Shown here piece after piece: positions 6,245 through 13,649 of a stretch of 31,796 bases of DNA. Each line of letters begins with the position of its first letter. Position 1 is the stretch's first letter. A program made the translations under genes and the position numbers. The stretch spans positions 1-31,796 of the IMG/VR virus record IMGVR_UViG_3300020469_000159. One strand, written 5' to 3'. The notes beneath the pieces were generated by a model. It ran no database searches, had not been told where the DNA came from, and saw only the letters and a list, made by a program, of their open reading frames with translations. The stretch is from a virus.

Positions 6245-6372
6245 TGAGAAAACCTAACCCAATGGCGAAAGACTTGAGGCAACCTAAATACAAGCCTCAA
6301 GTTATTCCTAATAAAAAGAAACCCTCAATCCGAAAGGAGAAGCATAAAAATGATAAACAGAGAGACACATAG
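6244..6372 (+). CDS. very small basic protein, 42 aa
   Basis: This 42-residue frame is coupled to the previous gene by a TGATG overlap and itself overlaps the next gene by 23 bases. It is extremely rich in Lys, Arg and Pro and would be largely disordered. There is no separate ribosome-binding site, so translation would depend on coupling. It may be a nucleic-acid-binding peptide or a non-functional frame; the evidence is the junction alone. Confidence 0.3.
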   Translation: MRKPNPMAKDLRQPKYKPQVIPNKKKPSIRKEKHKNDKQRDT

Positions 6373-6523
6373 GGAGTTGTGTGAAAAGTATAAAGAGTTA
6401 GAGGAGGATTTACGTCAGAAACATGAGGAAATAGAGTATTGGAAACAGCAGTCTTATACACTAGAGGTGCGTAATAAGCAATTAAAGGCTGAGTTAAAAC
6501 TTTGGATGGGAACAGGAGTATGA
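6350..6523 (+). CDS. coiled-coil protein, 57 aa
   Basis: An AGGAGA at 6335-6340 precedes the ATG at 6350. The 57 residues are almost wholly predicted helix with Leu, Tyr and Trp at heptad-like spacing and many Glu and Lys, so a short coiled coil is likely. The TGA at 6521-6523 overlaps the ATG of the Na/phosphate transporter gene at 6520 in an ATGA junction, so the two proteins are probably made together. It could be a soluble partner of that membrane protein. No Cys and no membrane span are present. Confidence 0.6.
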   Translation: MINRETHRELCEKYKELEEDLRQKHEEIEYWKQQSYTLEVRNKQLKAELKLWMGTGV

Positions 6524-6954
6524 ATAATTATGTATATACAGCCATTGGACTTGTGGTCTTTTACATTGGCCTCAAGATGTTTAGTGGGGGAATGAAATCT
6601 ATGGGCAACATAGACCACTTGACTTGGTTCTTAGGCAATCCAATCTATATGTTCTTTGGGTCAATCGCTATGACACTGGCGTGGCAGAGTAGTAGCCTTA
6701 GCACTACAGCAATCATTGCTTTAGTTGCATCAGGTGTACTACCCCTACCTGCTGCTGTGGCTGCTGTACTAGGGGCTAACGTAGGTACAACAGGTACGAT
6801 CTGGCTGGCAGGACTTCTAGTGTCTGACGGTATGCCAAGGGGTGATACACTACGCATAGCCATGATACACACTGGCGTCAATCTTTTGATGGCAATAAGT
6901 CTGTTGCCATTTGTAAATTACATAGCTAAATTTGTAGGTAAGGTAGGCCAATGA
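6520..6954 (+). CDS. half-length Na+/phosphate cotransporter (NptA / PF02690-like), 144 aa
   Basis: The signature pair of type II Na/phosphate cotransporters is present: QSSS at residues 56-59 followed by TTAIIALVASG, then LGANVGTT at 84-91. A C-terminal segment (TLRIAMIHTGVNLL, then LLPF) also matches the family. There are about four hydrophobic segments. Full transporters of this family have two inverted repeats, each with a QSSS motif; this protein has one repeat only, so it may work as a homodimer or with a host protein. The ATG at 6520 overlaps the previous stop and follows AGGAG at 6514-6518; an upstream ATG at 6502 lacks such a site. If active, it would bring phosphate into infected cells for DNA synthesis. 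Confidence 0.8.
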   Translation: MNNYVYTAIGLVVFYIGLKMFSGGMKSMGNIDHLTWFLGNPIYMFFGSIAMTLAWQSSSLSTTAIIALVASGVLPLPAAVAAVLGANVGTTGTIWLAGLLVSDGMPRGDTLRIAMIHTGVNLLMAISLLPFVNYIAKFVGKVGQ

Positions 6955-7268
6955 GACAACACATATACGACACGTGGACACTGATCATGGACTCAGATAG
7001 AAGCCCACTAAAGAATATACCTGACAACAATGCCCGTCACTTGATCTTGCAGATACTTGCATGGATGTGGTGTATTGTATTTAGTATTTTCTTGGGTAGC
7101 TATGTTGTGTTTGGACTGACAGCAATAGCTCACGTGTTACTTTTAGCAGCAATAGCTATTACCGTTGGTACGTTTGATACTGCCAGTAGAAATCCTAGAG
7201 TGTTATCTGATTTTGCTAGGCGTGTTGATGGGTACAATGGTAGGCGTAACAATGGGGAGCATGACTGA
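6951..7268 (+). CDS. two-span membrane protein, 105 aa
   Basis: Residues about 28-48 and 52-75 form two adjacent hydrophobic helices (HLILQILAWMWCIVFSIFLG and an Ala/Ile/Leu-rich helix). A hydrophilic N-terminus of 25 residues and a basic, Arg/Asn-rich C-terminus flank them, so both ends are probably cytoplasmic. It has the size and hairpin shape of some holins, but also of many unassigned phage membrane proteins. The gene overlaps the transporter gene by four bases (ATGA) and the next small membrane gene by one (TGATG), so it belongs to the same membrane-protein cluster and may be a partner of the half transporter. Confidence 0.65.
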   Translation: MRQHIYDTWTLIMDSDRSPLKNIPDNNARHLILQILAWMWCIVFSIFLGSYVVFGLTAIAHVLLLAAIAITVGTFDTASRNPRVLSDFARRVDGYNGRRNNGEHD

Positions 7269-7399
7269 TGGGAAGCTTTTTTATATTATCACTAAAAATA
7301 GTAGTATTAGTTGCTATCTTTTGGTTCTCAGCAATTCTACTAAGTGATGATGTGAATAACTTGTATCAAGAAGTATTTATTAAGGAGAAACCAGTATGA
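7268..7399 (+). CDS. very small membrane protein, 43 aa
   Basis: This frame begins at a TGATG overlap with the previous stop and ends in an ATGA overlap with the next gene. The 43 residues are mostly one hydrophobic helix (about residues 4-25, FFILSLKIVVLVAIFWFSAI) followed by a short charged tail. A single-pass membrane protein is likely. The clean junctions on both sides are the evidence for coding; its function is unknown. Confidence 0.5.
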   Translation: MGSFFILSLKIVVLVAIFWFSAILLSDDVNNLYQEVFIKEKPV

Positions 7400-7566
7400 G
7401 TACAAATAACTATTGCACAACTAAAGGCTTAGGCAAAGCATTCGCTGTAATCGTTGTTCTGATGGTGGGTGTACCGTTAGGTATTGCTATGACCTATGAT
7501 GACTACCCAAAGTATTGCAGTATGTCTATCCTACTACCGTGTATAGGAGTATTTACTGATGATTGA
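7396..7566 (+). CDS. small membrane or exported protein, 56 aa
   Basis: The 56-residue frame has a hydrophobic segment (about residues 14-31) after a Lys-containing N-terminus, like a signal anchor, then a Cys-containing tail with C41 and C49. AAGGAG at 7382-7387 precedes the ATG, which overlaps the preceding stop (ATGA). The C-terminus overlaps the start of the ThyX gene by eight bases. It could be exported with a disulfide bond or stay anchored. No family is recognised. Confidence 0.5.
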   Translation: MSTNNYCTTKGLGKAFAVIVVLMVGVPLGIAMTYDDYPKYCSMSILLPCIGVFTDD

Positions 7567-8245
7567 AGTAACATACGTAGACCACATGGGGTCAGACCTT
7601 AGTGTTGCTAATGCAGCTAGGGTAAGCTTTGGCAAGAAGAGTGAGATGGATACGAGTGATCAGTGGGGTCCGCCTAAATTAAAAGAGAAGGATGCTAAAC
7701 TAATCCACTATCTAGCCAAGCATAAACATATGTCCCCCTTTGGTCATGCCTTTGCATCCTTTCATGTCAAGGCTCCTATATTTGTAGCTAGACAATTAGT
7801 TAAGCATAAGTTCTTACGATGGAATGAGATTAGTCGTAGGTATGTAGAAGATGACCCTGAGTTTTATATGCCTGATCAATGGCGAGGTAGAGCTGATGAC
7901 AAGAAGCAGGGTAGTGCTGGTATAGTAGATATAGACAAGTATTGGACAGAGAACGTTTCTGATGATGGTTGGACCCCAATGCCTAGCCTTGCTTATGAAG
8001 ATGCTTTATATTGTTACCATGGCCTTCTTAATGCAGGAGTATGCCCAGAACAAGCACGTATGGTGTTGCCGCAAAGCATCATGACTGAATGGTATTGGTC
8101 AGGTAGTCTTGACGCTTTTGCTGACATGTGCAACTTACGATGCAAAGAGGATACGCAACTTGAAACTCTACAAGCAGCACAGTGTGTGTCTCAAGGCATG
8201 AGAGATTTATTTCCTGTATCATGGGGGGCTTTAGTTGATGGGTGA
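7559..8245 (+). CDS. thyX: flavin-dependent thymidylate synthase ThyX, 228 aa
   Basis: ThyX methylates dUMP to dTMP with methylene-tetrahydrofolate, FAD and NADPH. The signature RHRx7S appears here as K82-H83-K84, seven residues, then S92, within ARQLVKHKFLRWNEISRRYV, so both arginines of the usual RHR are lysine. Other family features are present: the N-terminal SVANAARVSFG, the HMSPFGHAFASFHVKAP segment and the C-terminal ARMVLPQSIMTEWYWSGS. Length is normal. AGGAG at 7545-7549 supports the start. It overlaps the primase-helicase gene by eight bases and, with the RNR and MazG downstream, belongs to the dNTP supply module. Confidence 0.92.
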   Translation: MIEVTYVDHMGSDLSVANAARVSFGKKSEMDTSDQWGPPKLKEKDAKLIHYLAKHKHMSPFGHAFASFHVKAPIFVARQLVKHKFLRWNEISRRYVEDDPEFYMPDQWRGRADDKKQGSAGIVDIDKYWTENVSDDGWTPMPSLAYEDALYCYHGLLNAGVCPEQARMVLPQSIMTEWYWSGSLDAFADMCNLRCKEDTQLETLQAAQCVSQGMRDLFPVSWGALVDG

Positions 8246-9809
8246 TAACCCACACCTAGCTTGTCCCTTTGAGGACTGTGGATCAAGTGATGCGTTTAAT
8301 TGGAATGATTCTGGTTATGGTTTCTGTCATAGCTGTGGGGAGTCATATCCAGCAAAGAAAGGAACAAGAGTGTTTGATTGGGCAAGTAAAGAATATCCAA
8401 TAGCTGAAAGGGTTAGACCTATGGATATACCAGTAACAGGTGTTACATACGATAATATACGTGGTATTAACGAGGGGGTGTGTCAGCTATACGGAATACA
8501 GCTTCAAACAGGAGAGGGAGACGTACCAGTAAGATATGCTTACAAGTATCCTCATACTGTTAAATACCGAGACTATAATGACAAGTCAAACTCTTGGGTG
8601 AAGGATCGTGGCAAGGGGATGAACTATCTTTTTGGTCCTGATTTTAATGCTGGTTCTGCTACAAGAATATATCTTACAGAGGGCGAGTTTGACGCTGCAA
8701 GTTTATACCAAATCTTAGGTGAGAAGTGGCCTGTTAAGTCTTTGCCCAGCGCATCAATAGGAGACAAGTTTATTAAGGCTAATCATGCATACCTAAACTC
8801 TTTTAATGAGGTTGTATATGCGGGTGAGTTGGATGATGCAGGGAGACGTGCAGCAGATAGACTGTACGAGGCACTTGCAGATAAGTTTTGGTATGTCCCT
8901 ATGTCCAAGCACAAGGATGCTAACGACTTCCTGACGAGTGGAGATGGAGACGATCTTAGATGGGCTGCACTTAAACCACAAAGGTATTCTCCTGATAACT
9001 TCTTTTGTTCTGATGAAGAAGTAGAAGCAGCTATCCGTAATGAGAACCCTTACGAGTATGTTCCTACAGGTCATGTGGGTCTTGATGATAAGATCAGAGG
9101 CTTAGTAAAGGGGGGCATTACCTTCATTAAAGCACCACGTGGTATGGGTAAGACTGAGGTAATTCGTTACTTTGAGACAGGCTTGTTGAAAACTCCTGAT
9201 GTACGCATAGCGTTACTACACATGGAAGAGATGAAGTCCACCACCTATCGTGCTATGGCTACTTATGAGTTGGGATGTAATGTCCGTACAAAGGATGATG
9301 CAGCAGAAAACAATATCTCAGAGGATAGAGTAGTAGAGGCGGCTAAAGATGCTACAAAGGGGGAGCGTACTATTGTTTTTGAGATGAGGTCACACGATGA
9401 TCCTTTAAAGTTACTTGAGTACATTCGTCTTGCTGCTACTGTCTATGGGGCAGGGTATATTTTTATTGACCACGTGCAACGTCTTGCATACCTATCTAAT
9501 TCTGGTGTTGATGGGGCCACTAGCACTCTTACAACATTGGGTGCAAGGTCAGCGCAACTTGCTAAAGAGTTAAACATTGGGGTCATTTTTATATCTCAAG
9601 TTAATGATGATGGTCGTACCAAGTATGCCGCCTCACTAGAGGAAGAAGCAATCATATGTATTAAAATTGACCGAGATGTGGAGACTGATGATGAGGTCTT
9701 GCAAAACACTACTAACTTCCTTCTTGACAAAAACAGACCTTTTGCTAGGTTAGGCCATGCAGGGTCAGTCTATTATGATCCTGATACAACTATATTGACG
9801 GAGGGTTGA
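8238..9809 (+). CDS. T7 gp4-like primase-helicase, 523 aa
   Basis: The protein unwinds the replication fork and primes lagging-strand synthesis. A zinc motif is formed by C9, C14, C30 and C33. A TOPRIM fold follows, with the catalytic E148 in TEGEFDAAS and an acidic ELDDAGRRA motif. The C-terminal RecA-like helicase domain has Walker A APRGMGKT (299-306), a Walker B-like IFIDHVQRLAYL and VIFISQVNDDGR. I chose the ATG at 8238; a TTG one codon earlier is less likely. Length is close to the 566 residues of T7 gp4. It overlaps ThyX by eight bases and the DNA polymerase start by one. Confidence 0.93.
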   Translation: MGDNPHLACPFEDCGSSDAFNWNDSGYGFCHSCGESYPAKKGTRVFDWASKEYPIAERVRPMDIPVTGVTYDNIRGINEGVCQLYGIQLQTGEGDVPVRYAYKYPHTVKYRDYNDKSNSWVKDRGKGMNYLFGPDFNAGSATRIYLTEGEFDAASLYQILGEKWPVKSLPSASIGDKFIKANHAYLNSFNEVVYAGELDDAGRRAADRLYEALADKFWYVPMSKHKDANDFLTSGDGDDLRWAALKPQRYSPDNFFCSDEEVEAAIRNENPYEYVPTGHVGLDDKIRGLVKGGITFIKAPRGMGKTEVIRYFETGLLKTPDVRIALLHMEEMKSTTYRAMATYELGCNVRTKDDAAENNISEDRVVEAAKDATKGERTIVFEMRSHDDPLKLLEYIRLAATVYGAGYIFIDHVQRLAYLSNSGVDGATSTLTTLGARSAQLAKELNIGVIFISQVNDDGRTKYAASLEEEAIICIKIDRDVETDDEVLQNTTNFLLDKNRPFARLGHAGSVYYDPDTTILTEG

Positions 9810-11653
9810 TGTTAATATTTGATATAGAAACAGATGGTTTTAATCCTACTAAAATACACTGTCTATCTTACACTTACTCACAAGACCTAAATGTAAAAAC
9901 TTTGTTTGACTACGGTGATATGCGTAGATTATTATCTAAACAAAAGCATATAGCAGGTCACAACATCATTAGGTATGACATTCCTGTGATTGAAAGGTTA
10001 CTAGGTATAGAGCTTAATTGTGATTATTATGACACACTACCTATGTCTTGGGTAATGAATACTGATAGGGCTAAACATGGTCTTGCAGGTTTTGGGGAAG
10101 ACTTCGGGATACCTAAACCTGAGATTGAAGATTGGAAAGGTCTCAGTCAGGAGGAGTATGCACACAGGTGTCAAGAGGATGTTAAGATCAACTTTTATCT
10201 GTGGAAGGACCTCATAACTAAGTTCTCTAGGGTTTATGAAAAAGACAAAGCCCTTCTTAATAAGTACCTACAATACTTGTCGTATAAAATGAAGTGTGCA
10301 GCAGAAGCAGAAAGACAAGGATGGAGACTTGATATTGATTTAGCAGAGAAGTGTGTAGAGGAACTCACTAGACAGCAGGATCAGAAGGTAGCAGAACTTG
10401 TTGATGTTATGCCTATGAACAAGCTGTATAAGGTGGCGAAGAAACCTAAAAAGTGTAACAAAGAAGATGGGTCACGTTCAGCTCACGGTAAAAAATGGGA
10501 TGCACTACTAGAAGAGTATGGTATGCCCAAGGGATACGAGGGAGAGATAAAAGTAGTAAAGGGCGTTGAACCTGCTAATCCTAAATCCTCTGATCAAGTA
10601 AAAGACTGGCTGTATTCTATGGGGTGGGAACCTTGCACACATAAGTATGTCAAGGAGGATGATGGGTCAGAGAGAAAGATACCGCAAGTCCGTAAAGATG
10701 GGGAACTCACACGCTCTGTTAGGCTGCTTATTAATCAGGACAAAGCAGTAGATGTTCTTGATGGTCTAACTGTTATTCAGCACAGGTTGGCTATATTTAA
10801 GGCTTTCTTGGAGTGTCAGGTTGATGGCTATGTAAAAGCAGAAATAGCAGGTCTTACTAATACTCTACGTTTTAAACACAGTAAGCCTTTGGTTAATCTT
10901 CCCGGAGTTGACAAGCCTTGGGGTAAAGAGATTAGAGGGTGTCTTGTTTCTCCTGATGCTGATCATGTTCTTTGTGGTGCTGACATGACTTCTCTTGAAG
11001 ATACAACTAAGAGACACTATATGCAACCATATGATCCTGACTACGTAGAGGAGATGAGTAGAGATGGGTTTGATCCTCACCTTGATCTAGCACTACACTC
11101 TGGTGCAGTTACTCAGAAGCAAATAGATATGCATAACAGTGGGCAGAAGAGTTTAAAAGCTTTACGAAAAAACTATAAGGTTGTAAATTACTCTGCTACT
11201 TATGGGGTTGGTGCACCTAAATTATCGAGAGAAACTGGTATGAGCATAGGCCAAGCTTCTGCTCTTCTAAAGGCTTATTGGGAAAGAAACAAGGCAGTAA
11301 CAGAATTTGTAGATGATCAACACGTGAGAACAATATCTGGTCAGATGTGGGTGCAAAATCCTGTAAGTAAGTTCTGGCATACTTTGAGGTTTCGAAAAGA
11401 TATATTTTCTACTCTTAACCAAAGTACAGGAGCTTATTGTTTTGATAGGTGGGTCTACAACTATAGATCGGAAAGACCTAACCTAATAGGACAGTTTCAT
11501 GACGAGACAATAAACGTAGTAAAAAAGGGTGACGAAGCACTACATACAGAAACTTTGCAAGATGCAATAAAAAAACTAAATGACCACTTGCAACTTAATG
11601 TAAAACTTGGTATTGATGTTCAATATGGCAATACATATGCCGATATACACTAA
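9809..11653 (+). CDS. family A DNA polymerase with 3'-5' exonuclease (T7 gp5-like), 614 aa
   Basis: The replicative polymerase. Exonuclease motifs: D5-x-E7 (IFDIETDG), HNIIRYDIP and YAHRCQEDVKINFY. Polymerase motif A is GADMTSLED with D392; motif B runs from K457 to the TYG motif; motif C is H564-D565-E566 in QFHDETI. The residue that matches E. coli Phe762 and T7 Tyr526 is Y461. No DnaJ-like zinc insert is visible. The ATG at 9809 overlaps the helicase stop and follows GGAGGG at 9800-9805. Length is slightly below the 704 residues of T7 gp5. The protein probably needs a processivity partner, which cannot be identified here. Confidence 0.94.
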   Translation: MLIFDIETDGFNPTKIHCLSYTYSQDLNVKTLFDYGDMRRLLSKQKHIAGHNIIRYDIPVIERLLGIELNCDYYDTLPMSWVMNTDRAKHGLAGFGEDFGIPKPEIEDWKGLSQEEYAHRCQEDVKINFYLWKDLITKFSRVYEKDKALLNKYLQYLSYKMKCAAEAERQGWRLDIDLAEKCVEELTRQQDQKVAELVDVMPMNKLYKVAKKPKKCNKEDGSRSAHGKKWDALLEEYGMPKGYEGEIKVVKGVEPANPKSSDQVKDWLYSMGWEPCTHKYVKEDDGSERKIPQVRKDGELTRSVRLLINQDKAVDVLDGLTVIQHRLAIFKAFLECQVDGYVKAEIAGLTNTLRFKHSKPLVNLPGVDKPWGKEIRGCLVSPDADHVLCGADMTSLEDTTKRHYMQPYDPDYVEEMSRDGFDPHLDLALHSGAVTQKQIDMHNSGQKSLKALRKNYKVVNYSATYGVGAPKLSRETGMSIGQASALLKAYWERNKAVTEFVDDQHVRTISGQMWVQNPVSKFWHTLRFRKDIFSTLNQSTGAYCFDRWVYNYRSERPNLIGQFHDETINVVKKGDEALHTETLQDAIKKLNDHLQLNVKLGIDVQYGNTYADIH

Positions 11654-11665
11654 AGGAGGCCATAA

Positions 11666-12199
11666 ATGGCAAACAGGATAAAGTTACGAGGTATACTTGA
11701 GTGGGCAAAAATCTTTGAGGAAAACAGAGATTTGACAGGCTATAAACCTACTGAAAGTCCGGGAAATTATGAGCAGTATGATGGTGCTTGTACCACTAAC
11801 ATTATTCTTGATGAAGATAATGCTGAACTTCTACGATCAACAGGTTTTCCTAGGAAACTAAAGCCTGATCCAGATGGCAGGGGTTTAATCGCAAAGTTAG
11901 ACCGCAAGTTTAATACTGGACACAGTTTTAGTAGTGGTGCGCCAGAGGTTTTTGACGCTACTACAGGGGAACGTTGGACTTTTGAGGATGGTTTGATAGG
12001 TAACGGCACTGTTGCAGATGTGTATCTATCTGTCTATACAACTCAATACAAGACTGTAGGTAGTAGGATAGAGAAGATAGAAATTATAGACTATGTGGAG
12101 CCTGTTGGTTTAGGTCCAAATGAGTATGAGTCTGTATCTAGCACTACACCTAATGCCACATCTCGTCCGATACAAAAAGCAGAAGAGATTCCGTTCTAG
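11666..12199 (+). CDS. ssDNA-binding protein (T7 gp2.5-like), 177 aa
   Basis: The protein probably coats single-stranded DNA and links the polymerase and helicase. Evidence is its position directly after the polymerase, its size, an OB-fold-like beta-rich body (about residues 25-150), and a disordered Ser/Thr-rich linker ending in the acidic, aromatic tail KAEEIPF. T7 gp2.5 also ends in an acidic tail with a terminal Phe that contacts the polymerase and helicase. A strong AAAGGAGG ribosome-binding site at 11653-11660 suggests high expression, as expected for a stoichiometric protein. Sequence identity to gp2.5 cannot be judged here. Confidence 0.75.
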   Translation: MANRIKLRGILEWAKIFEENRDLTGYKPTESPGNYEQYDGACTTNIILDEDNAELLRSTGFPRKLKPDPDGRGLIAKLDRKFNTGHSFSSGAPEVFDATTGERWTFEDGLIGNGTVADVYLSVYTTQYKTVGSRIEKIEIIDYVEPVGLGPNEYESVSSTTPNATSRPIQKAEEIPF

Positions 12200-13062
12200 T
12201 GAAAAATATAGATACCCTTGTGGATGATATCTACAAAGTTGTAAAAGGCTCAGGTGGCTGGACAGACACTGATGGAGCTATGATGGGAAATAGTATGTCC
12301 CTAGTAGCTAACCAAAGATTTTCTAAGCAGCAAGAGCCTAGAGGGTATCTATCACTTTCTTCTGTAGGTACTCCTTGCAAAAGAAAACTCTGGTATAAAA
12401 TAAACAAGTCTGGTGAAGGAGAAACTCTTACGCCAAACACACTACTCAAGTTCTTCTATGGAGACTTGATTGAGGAACTAATACTATCTCTAGCCTCTGC
12501 CTCTGGTCACAGTGTAAAGGGTCAGCAGGACAGGCTAGATGTTCATGGTATAAAAGGCCATAGGGATGCAGTTATAGATGGTATGACTGTGGATGTAAAA
12601 TCCTGCAGTAGCTATGCTTTTAGAAAGTTTAAAGAAGGTAGCTTACGTCAAGATGATCCCTTTGGCTATATATCTCAGCTTAGTTCCTACGTCTATGCAG
12701 GGAAGAACGATCCCCTAGTTACAGATAAGACTAGGGGTGCTTTTCTTGCAATGGACAAACAAAATGGGCATCTGTGTTTAGACATACATGATTTTACTGA
12801 TGATCTAAAAACAAAAGAGCAAGAGATGCTTTCAACTAAAGCTATGGTTAAGGGTGACATTCCAGAAGAGCGTATTCCTTTAAAACAACAATCTAAAACT
12901 AGTCCTAATACTAAATTATCAATGCAGTGTAGTTACTGTGAATATAAAAAAATGTGCTGGCCTAAATTAAGAACTTTTATCTACTCTTATGGGCCAGAGT
13001 ACCTAGTTGATGTTAGAAAGGAACCTAAAGTTCCAGAGATAAAGCATGACCAAATCAGCTAA
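12199..13062 (+). CDS. RecB/Cas4-type PD-(D/E)XK exonuclease with probable Fe-S cluster, 287 aa
   Basis: The nuclease core is visible as GHRDAVIDG with D123, then D132-V-K134 (the D-x-K catalytic strand), then Q160 and Y164 in QLSSYVYA. Four cysteines have the layout of the Cas4/AddB Fe-S nucleases: C60 in TPCKRKLWY near the N-terminus and C244-x2-C247-x5-C253 near the C-terminus. It probably takes the place of T7 gp6 exonuclease in host DNA degradation, primer removal or recombination. The start is GTG in a TAGTG overlap with the SSB stop, with only a weak ribosome-binding site, so it is probably translationally coupled. It overlaps the resolvase gene by 17 bases. Confidence 0.82.
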   Translation: MKNIDTLVDDIYKVVKGSGGWTDTDGAMMGNSMSLVANQRFSKQQEPRGYLSLSSVGTPCKRKLWYKINKSGEGETLTPNTLLKFFYGDLIEELILSLASASGHSVKGQQDRLDVHGIKGHRDAVIDGMTVDVKSCSSYAFRKFKEGSLRQDDPFGYISQLSSYVYAGKNDPLVTDKTRGAFLAMDKQNGHLCLDIHDFTDDLKTKEQEMLSTKAMVKGDIPEERIPLKQQSKTSPNTKLSMQCSYCEYKKMCWPKLRTFIYSYGPEYLVDVRKEPKVPEIKHDQIS

Positions 13063-13402
13063 AGCAAAAGGTCGTGTTGGTCAGCAAGAGGTGCGAGACA
13101 AACTACTTGAAACTTTTCCAGAGTTTGAACCTGATGATATTAAATCAACAACTATGGGTGATACTGGGGAGGACATTCAGCTTAGTCCTGCTGCAAGAAA
13201 AAAACTTCCTATTTCTATTGAAGTTAAACGTAGAAAGGGGGAGTTAAAAACTGTGTATGGTTACTTGGAACAAGCATCAAAGCATGGTAAAGGGGAGCCT
13301 GTGGTGTTTTTTAGGTCAGACAGAAAGCCTTGGGTTATTATGGTTGGCATGGATCACTATATGGAACTTTTAAAAAACTGGAAAGGTAGTAAAAGTGAGT
13401 AG
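13046..13402 (+). CDS. Hjc-like Holliday-junction resolvase / PD-(D/E)XK endonuclease, 118 aa
   Basis: The N-terminal KGRVGQQEVRDKL helix supplies a conserved Glu, followed by GDTGEDI with an Asp, then IEVKRRKG, the E-x-K catalytic strand. This is the order of active-site residues in Hjc-type resolvases and related small endonucleases. It probably resolves branched DNA, the job of T7 gp3 endonuclease I. The length of 118 residues is normal for the fold. It overlaps the exonuclease gene by 17 bases, which fits coordinated expression. A general VRR-type nuclease is an alternative. Confidence 0.75.
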   Translation: MTKSAKAKGRVGQQEVRDKLLETFPEFEPDDIKSTTMGDTGEDIQLSPAARKKLPISIEVKRRKGELKTVYGYLEQASKHGKGEPVVFFRSDRKPWVIMVGMDHYMELLKNWKGSKSE

Positions 13403-13649
13403 TAATGTTAAAGTTTGGGGTATAATTGATGGCCCAACATCTAGAGAAGAAATGCCTAACATGGATGATCTTCCAGAAGATTTTGCATATTTGTTAGTTT
13501 GTAAAGTAGAAGTAGATGGTAAGATAGAAGATCATAATTTTTGGTTTGATTCTTTGGATGGTGCATACGAATGGAAAAAGTATTTTGATAAAAACATAGA
13601 GCCACTTGATTTAGATGGAGAGTATCCAAAAGGAGTTTATAATGACTAA
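13395..13649 (+). CDS. acidic hypothetical protein, 84 aa
   Basis: The start is GTG in an eight-base overlap with the resolvase, with GAAAGG at 13381-13386 upstream. The 84 residues are strongly acidic and contain FWFDSLDGAYEWKKYFDKN, which looks like a helix following a beta strand. No known family is recognised. Small acidic phage proteins sometimes mimic DNA or bind host enzymes, but no such motif is shown. It overlaps the metallophosphoesterase by eight bases. Confidence 0.6.
   Translation: MSSNVKVWGIIDGPTSREEMPNMDDLPEDFAYLLVCKVEVDGKIEDHNFWFDSLDGAYEWKKYFDKNIEPLDLDGEYPKGVYND

Noticed and set aside
6075-6350. tRNA-derived attachment site downstream of the integrase
   Set aside because: I found no tRNA-like cloverleaf or T-loop sequence; the region is better explained by small coding frames.
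8235-9809. TTG starts at 8235 and 9806 for the helicase and polymerase
   Set aside because: An ATG lies one codon later in each case and, for the polymerase, makes the usual stop/start overlap.
10400-10800. DnaJ-like zinc insert in the DNA polymerase, as reported for HMO-2011-type phages
   Set aside because: No CxxCxGxG repeats are present in the protein.
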